Assembly: GCA_023452965.1 (NCBI GenBank)
Contig: JAEXUU010000012.1
Span: 1 to 7,133, forward strand
DNA length: 7,133 bases
Direction of reading: 5' to 3'
DNA from: Pseudomonadota bacterium
Lineage (GTDB): Bacteria; Pseudomonadota; Alphaproteobacteria; Rhizobiales; Beijerinckiaceae
The notes under the pieces were generated by a model. That model searched no databases and was not told the DNA's origin. It saw only the letters and a list, made by a program, of their open reading frames with translations. Of this stretch, positions 1 through 7,133 are shown in pieces (position 1 is the stretch's first letter; every line of letters starts with the position of its first letter). The position numbers and the translations under genes were made by a program.

Positions 1-867
1 CGGGATCGAGGCGGCGGAGGTGTTGCCGTGCCGGTCGACGGTGATGACGACCCGCTCCTCACCGATGCCGAGCTTGTGGGCGGTGGCGTCGATGATGCGG
101 CGGTTGGCCTGATGCGGCACGAACCAGTCGATATCGTCGCCGGTGAGCCCGGTCTCCTCGAAGGTATGACGCACCGTCTCGGCGAGGTTGACGACCGCGT
201 GCTTGAAGACCTCCCGGCCCTCCATCCGCAGGAAGCCGCCCGTCTTGGTCGAGCCCGGCCCGCCATCGCCATAGAGCTTGTTGGCATAGCGCCCGTCGGA
301 GCGGATATGGGTCGTGAGCACGCCGCGGTCGGCAAGCGTCCCGGTTCCGGGCTCGGCCGTCAGCACGACAGCGCCGGCACCATCGCCGAAGAGGACGCAG
401 GTGGTGCGGTCCTCCCAGTCGAGGATGCGCGAGAAAGTCTCGGCGCCGATGACCAGCGCGGCCTTGGCGGCCCCGCTCGTCAGGAACTTGTCGGCCGTGG
501 CGAGGCCGAAGACGAAGCCGGAGCAGACGGCCTGGAGGTCGAAGGCCGCGCCATGGCTGATTCCGAGTTCGGCCTGGATCTGCGTCGCCGTCGCCGGGAA
601 GGTGTTGTCCGGCGTCGCCGTCGCGACGATGATCAGGTCGATCTCGCTCGCGTCCATGCCGGCATCGGCGAGCGCCGCCTGCGCCGCCTTCAGTCCGAGC
701 GTCGCCGTGGTCTCGCCCTCGGCCGCGATACGGCGCTCGCGGATCCCGGTGCGCTGCACGATCCACTCGTCGGTGGTGTCGACCTTCTTCGCCAGATCGG
801 CGTTGCTGACGATCTGCGCCGGCAGATAGGAGCCGGAGCCGCGCAGGACGGATCGCAGGATGGACAA
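1..867 (-). CDS. fabH: Beta-ketoacyl-ACP synthase III (FabH), 3' end cut by window
   Basis: FabH condenses acetyl-CoA (or another short acyl-CoA) with malonyl-ACP and so starts each new fatty-acid chain in the cytoplasm. Reading the minus strand from a TTG at 867-865 gives 289 residues without a stop, running off the window edge; about 35 C-terminal residues are missing by comparison with the usual ~320. The thiolase-fold catalytic triad is visible: Cys115 in AVCSGF, His252 in PHQAN, and Asn282 in [10 protein letters not shown] at the very edge. The N-terminal DTTDEWI and RTGIRERR blocks are also typical of FabH. No ATG or GTG lies suitably placed upstream. The TTG is preceded at 8 bases by GAGAG (within GGAAGAGAG) and gives the family-like N-terminus [15 protein letters not shown]. 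It begins 17 bases after the plsX stop, so it is very probably co-transcribed with plsX. Identity is seen in the sequence; the start codon is inferred. Confidence 0.96.
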   Translation of the reverse strand, partial: MSILRSVLRGSGSYLPAQIVSNADLAKKVDTTDEWIVQRTGIRERRIAAEGETTATLGLKAAQAALADAGMDASEIDLIIVATATPDNTFPATATQIQAELGISHGAAFDLQAVCSGFVFGLATADKFLTSGAAKAALVIGAETFSRILDWEDRTTCVLFGDGAGAVVLTAEPGTGTLADRGVLTTHIRSDGRYANKLYGDGGPGSTKTGGFLRMEGREVFKHAVVNLAETVRHTFEETGLTGDDIDWFVPHQANRRIIDATAHKLGIGEERVVITVDRHGNTSAASIP

Positions 868-884
868 AGGAGCGTCTCTCTTCC

Positions 885-1949
885 CTATTCGCCGATGGCC
901 GGCTGCATGCTCTTCGGGCTCGCATCCGGGCGCGCGGTCGACGCGACCATCTCGCGCACCTTCGCCATCAGGTTCTCCCGCGCCATCTCGTAGCCCATTT
1001 CCGCGGCACTGGCGAACCCGATCGCATCGGTGCCGCCATGGCTCTTGATCACGATGCCTTCGAGGCCGAGGAAGACGCCGCCATTGACCTTGCGCGGGTC
1101 CATCTTGTCCTTCAGCGCGGAAAAGGCGCCGCGGGCGAAGAGGTAGCCGATCTTCGACATCAGCGAGCGGCCCATCGCAGCGCGCAGATACTCGCCGATC
1201 TGCCGGGCCGTCCCCTCGGCGGTCTTCAGCGCGATATTGCCGGTGAAGCCTTCGGTGACGGCGACATCGACCGTGCCCTTGCCGAGATCGTCGCCTTCGA
1301 CGAAGCCCTGATAGTCGAGATGGGCCAGATTGCTCTCGCGCAGGATGCGGCCGGCTTCCTTGACCGCCTCGACGCCCTTGATCTCCTCGACGCCGACATT
1401 GAGCAGGCCGACGCTCGGGCGATCGATGTCGAAGACGACGCGCGCCATGGCCGCGCCCATCACGGCGAGGTCGACGAGGTGCTGCGCGTCGGCGCCGATG
1501 GTCGCGCCGACATCGAGCACCACGCTCTCGCCGCGCACCGTCGGCCACAGGCAGGCAATCGCCGGGCGGTCGACCTGCGGCATGGACTTCAGGCAGAACT
1601 TGGACATCGCCATCAGCGCGCCGGTATTGCCGGCGGAGATGGTGACGTCCGCCTCGCCGGTCTTGGTCGCGTCGATGGCGCGCCACATCGAGGACTTGTA
1701 GCGGCCATAGCGCAACGCCTGGCTCGGCTTGTCGTCCATCTTCACGGAGACGTCCGTGTGGTGGAAGACCGTCGCGGCCTTGAGCTTGGGATGGGCGTCG
1801 AGCAACGGCTCGACCTGCGCCTGATCGCCGAAGATCACGAACTTGGCGTCAGGGCGGCGTTCCAGCGTAAGGGCCGCGCCGGGGATGACGATGGACGGAC
1901 CGTGGTCGCCGCCCATCGCATCGAGCGCGAGTGTAACCGGACGTGTCAT
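885..1949 (-). CDS. plsX: Phosphate acyltransferase PlsX
   Basis: PlsX converts acyl-ACP and phosphate to acyl-phosphate, the donor used by PlsY to acylate glycerol-3-phosphate in phospholipid synthesis; it is a peripheral membrane enzyme. The 354-residue product matches the usual family length (about 330-360). Recognisable blocks are ALDAMGGD at residues 8-15, [10 protein letters not shown] near 105-114, NVGVEEIKG at 184-192, [14 protein letters not shown] near 216-229, [14 protein letters not shown] at 233-246, and a C-terminal SHGG near 303-306. The ATG at 1949 is the only sensible start, because the conserved ALDAMGGD follows within seven residues. Unusually, no Shine-Dalgarno precedes it: the bases just before the ATG read GCCTCCTC. 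It lies between the DUF177 gene (111 bases upstream) and fabH (17 bases downstream), the standard lipid-synthesis pairing. Confidence 0.97.
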   Translation of the reverse strand: MTRPVTLALDAMGGDHGPSIVIPGAALTLERRPDAKFVIFGDQAQVEPLLDAHPKLKAATVFHHTDVSVKMDDKPSQALRYGRYKSSMWRAIDATKTGEADVTISAGNTGALMAMSKFCLKSMPQVDRPAIACLWPTVRGESVVLDVGATIGADAQHLVDLAVMGAAMARVVFDIDRPSVGLLNVGVEEIKGVEAVKEAGRILRESNLAHLDYQGFVEGDDLGKGTVDVAVTEGFTGNIALKTAEGTARQIGEYLRAAMGRSLMSKIGYLFARGAFSALKDKMDPRKVNGGVFLGLEGIVIKSHGGTDAIGFASAAEMGYEMARENLMAKVREMVASTARPDASPKSMQPAIGE

Positions 1950-1965
1950 GAGGAGGCGATCAGTT

Positions 1966-1984
1966 CCAGGGGCGGCGCCCCTGG
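1966..1984 (-). repeat. Perfect 8-bp stem-loop just upstream of plsX
   Basis: CCAGGGGC (1966-1973) and GCCCCTGG (1977-1984) are exact inverted repeats around a 3-base loop. In the minus-strand transcript the hairpin ends 16 bases before the plsX ATG. There is no T tract after it, so it does not look like an intrinsic terminator. It could shape plsX translation, be a processing or mRNA stability element, or be a copy of a dispersed intergenic palindrome. The structure is seen; any role is inferred. Confidence 0.55.
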
Positions 1985-2025
1985 CTGGAGCGGCTCGACG
2001 CGGCGGGACAATAGCGAGTTGAACG

Positions 2026-2052
2026 CCGGCCGCAAGAAAAAGCCGCGGCCGG
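2026..2052 (-). repeat. Perfect 8-bp stem-loop just after the DUF177 gene
   Basis: CCGGCCGC (2026-2033) and GCGGCCGG (2045-2052) pair perfectly around an 11-base loop. In the minus-strand transcript the stem begins 8 bases after the DUF177 stop codon. The only T run (TTTTTCTT) sits in the loop rather than after the stem, so a standard intrinsic terminator is not supported. A partial terminator, attenuator or 3'-end stability hairpin within the operon is possible. Confidence 0.45.
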
Positions 2053-2060
2053 GACCGGCA

Positions 2061-2615
2061 TCATTCCGAGCCCTTCAGGCGCGCCAGCGCCGCGAAAGGC
2101 GATTCGGGTGCCGCTTCCGGCGCGGTCTCATCGAAGCTGACGCCAGGTTTGCGCGGATAGGGATCGAGCGCCAGCGCCAGGAATTCGAGGGTGATCGCGC
2201 CAAGATCGATGACGCCGTCGACGATCGGCTCCGGCGGATCCTCCTCGTTCAGCAGGACCTCGATGTCGATCTCGCCCTCGCCGGTATCGCCAGCCGCCAA
2301 GGTGGCCAATTCGGCCTCCGGCACGAAATCGAGCTTCACCGGCACCTTGAGCGCAACGGGAAAAGCCTCGAGCGTGACGACGCAGGTCTGGTGCAGCGCC
2401 GCGGAGATCTTGCCTTCGAGCTTGACCCGGTCGCCATTGCGGGACAGCGAATAGCTCGCCTTCAGCGCCTCAAGCGAAGCGACGCCGATGTGGCGCGCGA
2501 TCGCGGCGAAGTCGGGCTGCGCCGCCGCGATCTCGAAGGTCATCGGCCGCAGCGTGATCGTCTCGACGCGAACGGGATGGCGCAGCGGCAACGCGTCCTT
2601 GCTGGCGGAACTCAT
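2061..2615 (-). CDS. DUF177 (YceD-family) protein
   Basis: This 184-residue protein belongs to DUF177/YceD. The E. coli member is encoded next to rpmF-plsX, and plant and bacterial members have been linked to 23S rRNA accumulation; the exact biochemical role is not settled. Family signs are a beta-rich middle section with a single Cys78 in TCVVTLEAF where many members carry a CxxC-like site, the acidic stretch NEEDPPEPI (123-131), the block DLGAITLEFLALALDPYPRKPG (about 137-158), and the terminal SPFAALARLK. It starts at the ATG at 2615, whose first bases overlap the TGA of the upstream chaperone gene (ATGA), which suggests translational coupling; the only purine-rich candidate upstream, GAGAG, is weak and distant. 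Unlike E. coli, no rpmF (ribosomal protein L32) follows: the 111-base gap before plsX is too short to hold it. Confidence 0.92.
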   Translation of the reverse strand: MSSASKDALPLRHPVRVETITLRPMTFEIAAAQPDFAAIARHIGVASLEALKASYSLSRNGDRVKLEGKISAALHQTCVVTLEAFPVALKVPVKLDFVPEAELATLAAGDTGEGEIDIEVLLNEEDPPEPIVDGVIDLGAITLEFLALALDPYPRKPGVSFDETAPEAAPESPFAALARLKGSE

Positions 2616-3148
2616 TTCGACAGGCTGCTCTCAAACTTGGGAAAAATCGGATCGGCGGCGAGAATACCGTCGAGATCAAGGGGCGCCAACTGTGCCGCTG
2701 CGGCATGGGCATGGCGGGCCAAGGCCTCAGCATCGGCCTGCGGCGAAACATTGCGCCCCAGCGCGGCGGCCAGCGCACCCGGCTCGCCCGAGGCGAAGGC
2801 TTCCTCATAGGCGCCGACCCGGCCGTAGAAGCTGCGGCCGATCTTCTTCATTCGCTTCGGCACGGAGACGTCACTGACGCCGCCCTGACGGAAACCGAGC
2901 TCGAGATAGCTGAAATTGGCGTCGACGAGATCCTGCGCCACCTCCGCTGCAGGCGCCGGCAGTTCCCGCAGCCGCCGCAGCACCAGGAAGACATGGAGCG
3001 TCAGCGCCTCGAAACGTCCCTCGAAATCGTCGGGCACCCGCCCTTCGAGATAGAGCGCGGGCTCCCGGGAGGCTGCGACGATGCGCGCCAGCAGGGCGTT
3101 GACCGGCGCCATCCGGTCGGGTCTCTTGCCGAACAGACCGAAAATCAC
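2612..3148 (-). CDS. Ubiquinol-cytochrome c chaperone family protein (CBP3-like)
   Basis: This is the bacterial relative of mitochondrial Cbp3/UQCC1, which assists cytochrome b and assembly of the bc1 complex; the bacterial role is inferred from that family. From the GTG at 3148 the product is 178 residues. Family blocks are EGRFEALTLHVFLVLRRL (43-60), LVDANFSYLELGFRQGGVSD (74-93), and VPKRMKKIGRSFYGRVGAYEEA (97-118). The GTG start is preferred because GGTGGAG lies 8 bases upstream and the protein then begins MIFGLFGKRP, like other members that start MIF-LF. An in-frame ATG at 3232 would add 28 residues including a hydrophobic stretch, so the start is not certain. Its stop overlaps the DUF177 start (ATGA). 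The family assignment is strong; the start is moderately supported. Confidence 0.9.
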   Translation of the reverse strand: MIFGLFGKRPDRMAPVNALLARIVAASREPALYLEGRVPDDFEGRFEALTLHVFLVLRRLRELPAPAAEVAQDLVDANFSYLELGFRQGGVSDVSVPKRMKKIGRSFYGRVGAYEEAFASGEPGALAAALGRNVSPQADAEALARHAHAAAAQLAPLDLDGILAADPIFPKFESSLSK

Positions 3149-3280
3149 TGCCGCCACTCCACCGATTGCGCTTGCGATTGCGCTCGCCTTGCCAAAGCCA
3201 TGCTCGGGCGTTACGCCAAGCATACCCCTCATGACAAGCGCGGCCTCGCTGTCGCGTGCCTGCCGTTGGACCTTCCCCGC
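3149..3280. promoter_or_regulatory. Divergent intergenic region between the chaperone and bamE
   Basis: These 132 bases separate the two divergent start codons and must hold promoters for both directions unless the chaperone starts further upstream. I could not pick out a convincing -35/-10 pair on either strand; the best minus-strand candidate, TTGTCA (on the minus strand around 3233-3238) with GTAACG 17 bases later, is weak. A near-perfect 12-base tandem duplication, CGATTGCGCT at 3163-3172 and again at 3175-3184, lies next to the chaperone ribosome-binding site. The region also encodes the possible N-terminal extension of the chaperone. Confidence 0.4.
3152..3163 (-). promoter_or_regulatory. 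Ribosome-binding site deciding the chaperone GTG start
   Basis: On the minus strand, GGTGGAG lies 8 bases upstream of the GTG at 3148-3146. It is the best Shine-Dalgarno in this stretch and supports the short form. The upstream ATG at 3232 has only GCGAGG at 11 bases. Confidence 0.5.
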
Positions 3281-3772
3281 ATGACCGCTCCGACCCGCCG
3301 CACTGTCCTGATCGGCACGCTCGCCGCAATGTTGCCGCTCGCCGCCTGCAGCGGCGCCAATCACGGCTTCCGCGTCCCGACCTCCGCCGGCCTCAACGAA
3401 GAGTTCACGCGCGGCTTCATCATGGATGACGAGCTAATCGCCAAGGTCAGGCCCGGCATGGACGTGCAGGCGGTGCTGACCACGCTCGGAACGCCCTCGA
3501 CGACCTCGACGGTCGGCAACCGCACCTTCTACTACATCAGCCAGACCGTGCGCCGGCGCTTCCAGTTCCAGGACTTCACGGTAATCGACCAGCGCGTGCT
3601 GGTGATCTATTTCAACAAGGCCTTCAAGGTCGAACGTATCGCCAATTACGGCCTGCAGGACGGCGTGATCTTCGACTTCATCAGCCGCACCACCCCGACC
3701 GGCGGCGAGGAGCAGAGCTTCCTGCGCAACCTCTTCCGCGGCGTCACCAAGTTCAACCCGCTCGGCGCCTGA
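3281..3772 (+). CDS. bamE: Outer membrane assembly lipoprotein BamE (SmpA/OmlA)
   Basis: BamE is a small lipoprotein of the BAM complex, which inserts beta-barrel proteins into the outer membrane. The 163-residue product has a lipoprotein signal: basic MTAPTRR, a hydrophobic core, and a lipobox LAAC with the lipidated Cys at residue 23. The SmpA/OmlA domain spans roughly residues 45-125 and includes KVRPGMDVQAVLTTLGTPS (55-73), the FYYISQ block (83-88), and VLVIYFNKAFKVERIANYGL (106-125). It is followed by a C-terminal DGVIFDFISRTTPTGG segment that I associate with alphaproteobacterial members. The ATG at 3281 is chosen because it gives a normal signal peptide; an in-frame ATG at 3200 would bury the signal behind 27 residues. 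No strong Shine-Dalgarno is visible. The gene diverges from the chaperone operon and ends before a strong terminator, so it is probably monocistronic. Confidence 0.95.
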   Translation: MTAPTRRTVLIGTLAAMLPLAACSGANHGFRVPTSAGLNEEFTRGFIMDDELIAKVRPGMDVQAVLTTLGTPSTTSTVGNRTFYYISQTVRRRFQFQDFTVIDQRVLVIYFNKAFKVERIANYGLQDGVIFDFISRTTPTGGEEQSFLRNLFRGVTKFNPLGA

Positions 3773-3794
3773 GGACCTCCTCAGCTCCAGAACG

Positions 3795-3832
3795 AAAAGG
3801 CCCTGCGGCGCTGCCGCAGGGCCTTTTTCTTT
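3795..3832. terminator. Bidirectional intrinsic terminator between bamE and the EamA gene
   Basis: A perfect 15-bp stem, AAAAGGCCCTGCGGC (3795-3809) with GCCGCAGGGCCTTTT (3813-3827), closes a 3-base loop. On the plus strand it is followed by a T-rich run (TTTTTCTTT, overlapping the stem end), terminating bamE 23 bases after its stop. On the minus strand the A run reads as TTTT, so it also serves the convergent transporter gene, which stops 13 bases beyond the T-rich run. Confidence 0.93.
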
Positions 3833-3844
3833 GCTCGCGCTCGG

Positions 3845-4765
3845 CTAGCTGGCGGGCGGCCGGCGCTCCGGCAGGGGCATCGCGAACACACCGAGCAGCA
3901 CCAGCGCGAGACCGGCCCAGGCGGTCGGGCTCAGGCGCTCGCCGAGAAAAACCACGCCTATGGCGACGCCGGTCGGCACGCGCAGATAGGCGACCGAGGT
4001 CGTCGCGACCGTGCCGAGCCTGTCGATCAGGCGGAAATAGATGATGAAGGCGAGCGCGGTAGAGAACAGCGACAACGCCAGCAGCGCCTGGATCGAGGCG
4101 GCCGACGGCGAGAGCGTCCAGGGCCGGTCGACGAACAGGCTGAAGGGAATCAGGATCGCCGCGCCGCAGAGCAGCGAGCCCGCCGCGGGCATGATCGGAT
4201 CGAGCCCCTTGAAATTGCGCCCGAACAGCGCTGCCCCGCCATAGCAGACCGCGGCCGCGACCAGAGCGAGCTGGGCCCACAACTCGCGGCCGAAGCCCGA
4301 CAGCGCCTCGACGCCGATGATCAGGCAGACTCCGAGCATGCCGGCAGCAACACCGACGAGCTTGCGGCCGGCAGCCGCCTCGCCGCGCGCCAGGACCAGG
4401 GTGAGCAGGAAGGCGAAGATCGGCGAGCCCGCGTTCAGGATCGAAGCCAGGCCGGCCTCGACGCTGGTCTCGGCCCAGGCGATCAGCGTGAAGGGCACGG
4501 CGCTGTTGAGGCAGGCCTGGATCAGGAAGCGCCGCCAGATGGCGGGATCGCGCGGCAGCGCCAACCCGCGCAGCCGGATGACGACGAGCAGGATCGCGCC
4601 GGCGATCAGGGTGCGCGCCGCGATCAGCGTCAGCGGCGGGATCGTCTCGACGCCGATCCTGATGAAGCTGTAGGAGGCGCCCCAGAGCGTCGCCAGGACG
4701 AACAGCAGGACAAGGTCCGTCGCCTGTCCGGAGCGTGCGGGTGCTGAAGCGGCTGGGATGGTCAT
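3845..4765 (-). CDS. EamA/DMT-superfamily transporter
   Basis: This 306-residue inner-membrane protein has the ten-helix, two-EamA-domain layout of drug/metabolite transporters; relatives export amino acids, metabolites or drugs, but the substrate cannot be told from sequence. Hydrophobic segments fall near residues 18-36, 42-63, 78-98, 103-126, 134-151, 162-183, 192-212, 224-245, 255-275 and 282-298. Family signs are WGASYSFIRIG (28-38) in the first repeat, and YLRVPTGVAIGVVFLGERLS (260-279) in the second, the conserved proline-to-GE pattern before the last helix. The start ATG at 4765 is backed by GGAGG 5 bases upstream. It is a single gene between two terminators, convergent with bamE, with a candidate operator array upstream. 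No regulator gene lies next to it in the window. Confidence 0.93.
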   Translation of the reverse strand: MTIPAASAPARSGQATDLVLLFVLATLWGASYSFIRIGVETIPPLTLIAARTLIAGAILLVVIRLRGLALPRDPAIWRRFLIQACLNSAVPFTLIAWAETSVEAGLASILNAGSPIFAFLLTLVLARGEAAAGRKLVGVAAGMLGVCLIIGVEALSGFGRELWAQLALVAAAVCYGGAALFGRNFKGLDPIMPAAGSLLCGAAILIPFSLFVDRPWTLSPSAASIQALLALSLFSTALAFIIYFRLIDRLGTVATTSVAYLRVPTGVAIGVVFLGERLSPTAWAGLALVLLGVFAMPLPERRPPAS

Positions 4766-4826
4766 CGAGTCCTCCGTTGATGGGGCGGACCATGACAGGC
4801 AACGGCCAGTCCGTCGTGCCGGAACG

Positions 4827-4844
4827 CTACGGTCGCGACCGTAG
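4827..4844. promoter_or_regulatory. 18-bp perfect palindrome upstream of the EamA gene (candidate operator)
   Basis: CTACGGTCGCGACCGTAG is an exact 18-bp palindrome with its nearer edge 61 bases upstream of the transporter ATG. Its length and uninterrupted symmetry suit a dimeric TetR- or MarR-type binding site rather than a terminator, as no T run follows. No -35/-10 pair is clear around it. The symmetry is seen; the operator role is inferred. Confidence 0.6.
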
Positions 4845-4845
4845 G

Positions 4846-4881
4846 CTCCCGGTTTGATTCAACTACCTCACGGATTGATTC
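4846..4881. repeat. Paired 15-base direct repeats, 21-base spacing, beside the palindrome
   Basis: CTCCCGGTTTGATTC (4846-4860) and CTCACGGATTGATTC (4867-4881) agree at 13 of 15 positions and are spaced 21 bases start to start, two helical turns. They begin one base after the palindrome and lie 81-116 bases upstream of the transporter ATG. The arrangement suggests binding of a regulator to one face of the DNA, possibly an activator. Confidence 0.45.
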
Positions 4882-4909
4882 CGCTTCAGCGCACAATGCA
4901 TTGCGAGCA

Positions 4910-4940
4910 AAAGAAAAACCCCGCGGATCGTTCCGCGGGG
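4910..4940 (-). terminator. Intrinsic terminator of hppA
   Basis: On the minus strand, a 9-bp perfect stem (4932-4940 with 4919-4927, CCCCGCGGA/TCCGCGGGG) with a 4-base loop is followed directly by TTTTTCTTTT. It begins 28 bases after the hppA stop and insulates the transporter promoter region from hppA transcription. Confidence 0.92.
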
Positions 4941-4968
4941 CCGAGCCTTGCTCAGGCGATCTCGCCGA

Positions 4969-7125
<2,157 letters not shown>

Positions 7126-7133
7126 TCGATTTC

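Noticed and set aside
28..993. Plus- and minus-strand alternative frames over fabH (28-993 plus, 314-829 plus, 59-925 minus)
   Set aside because: The frame starting at TTG 867 on the minus strand gives a clean FabH with its catalytic triad; the others are compositional shadows with no domain.
2026..2052. Intrinsic terminator ending the chaperone-DUF177 transcript
   Set aside because: The T run lies in the loop, not after the stem, so it lacks the layout of the two clear terminators in this window; recorded only as a stem-loop.
1950..2060. Possible rpmF (ribosomal protein L32) between the DUF177 gene and plsX
   Set aside because: The gap is 111 bases, too short for a ~57-residue protein, and no L32-like translation is present.
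1038..2810. A 590-codon plus-strand open frame spanning antisense to plsX and the DUF177 gene
   Set aside because: Its translation is rich in Arg, Asp, Ala and Gly and has no recognisable domain. It runs across two well-supported minus-strand genes and the gap between them, as expected for the complement of GC-rich coding sequence.
3753..4802. A 349-codon minus-strand frame covering the EamA gene
   Set aside because: It is Arg- and Ala-rich without membrane segments, overlaps the bamE stop and runs through the terminator; the 306-residue frame is a clear ten-helix transporter.

Overview
The window looks like ordinary core chromosome of a high-GC alphaproteobacterium, most likely of the order Hyphomicrobiales (Rhizobiales). 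Three things point there: GC-rich coding sequence with strong G/C third positions; a potassium-independent type of H+-pumping pyrophosphatase; and the gene order BamE lipoprotein / ubiquinol-cytochrome c chaperone / DUF177 / plsX / fabH, which I remember as typical of that order. I cannot name a genus from sequence alone.

Layout. On the minus strand, reading from about 3150 down to 1, there is a probable operon: a CBP3-like ubiquinol-cytochrome c chaperone (3148-2612, GTG start), a DUF177/YceD protein (2615-2061, overlapping the previous stop by ATGA), plsX (1949-885), and fabH (867 to the window edge, TTG start, last ~35 codons missing). A 111-base gap between the DUF177 gene and plsX holds two perfect stem-loops. 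Transcribed away from this operon on the plus strand is a BamE (SmpA/OmlA) lipoprotein gene (3281-3772). It ends at a strong 15-bp bidirectional terminator shared with a convergent minus-strand EamA/DMT transporter gene (4765-3845). The region upstream of that transporter holds an 18-bp perfect palindrome and a pair of 15-mers spaced 21 bases apart, a plausible operator. Finally, hppA (7125-4969, minus strand) is complete and has its own intrinsic terminator.

How the genes fit together. PlsX makes acyl-phosphate for phospholipid synthesis and FabH starts fatty-acid chains, so these two couple fatty-acid and membrane-lipid synthesis. BamE serves outer-membrane protein insertion, the CBP3-like protein serves cytochrome bc1 assembly, and HppA pumps protons using pyrophosphate. 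The theme is envelope and energy housekeeping, with the EamA exporter as the one accessory-looking gene.

I found no mobile element, tRNA, rRNA or CRISPR array, and no convincing undescribed multi-gene system. Every gene fully inside the window appears intact. The points most worth a second look are the candidate operator array upstream of the transporter, the hairpins and missing Shine-Dalgarno at plsX, and the ambiguous start of the chaperone, where the longer form would gain a hydrophobic N-terminal helix.
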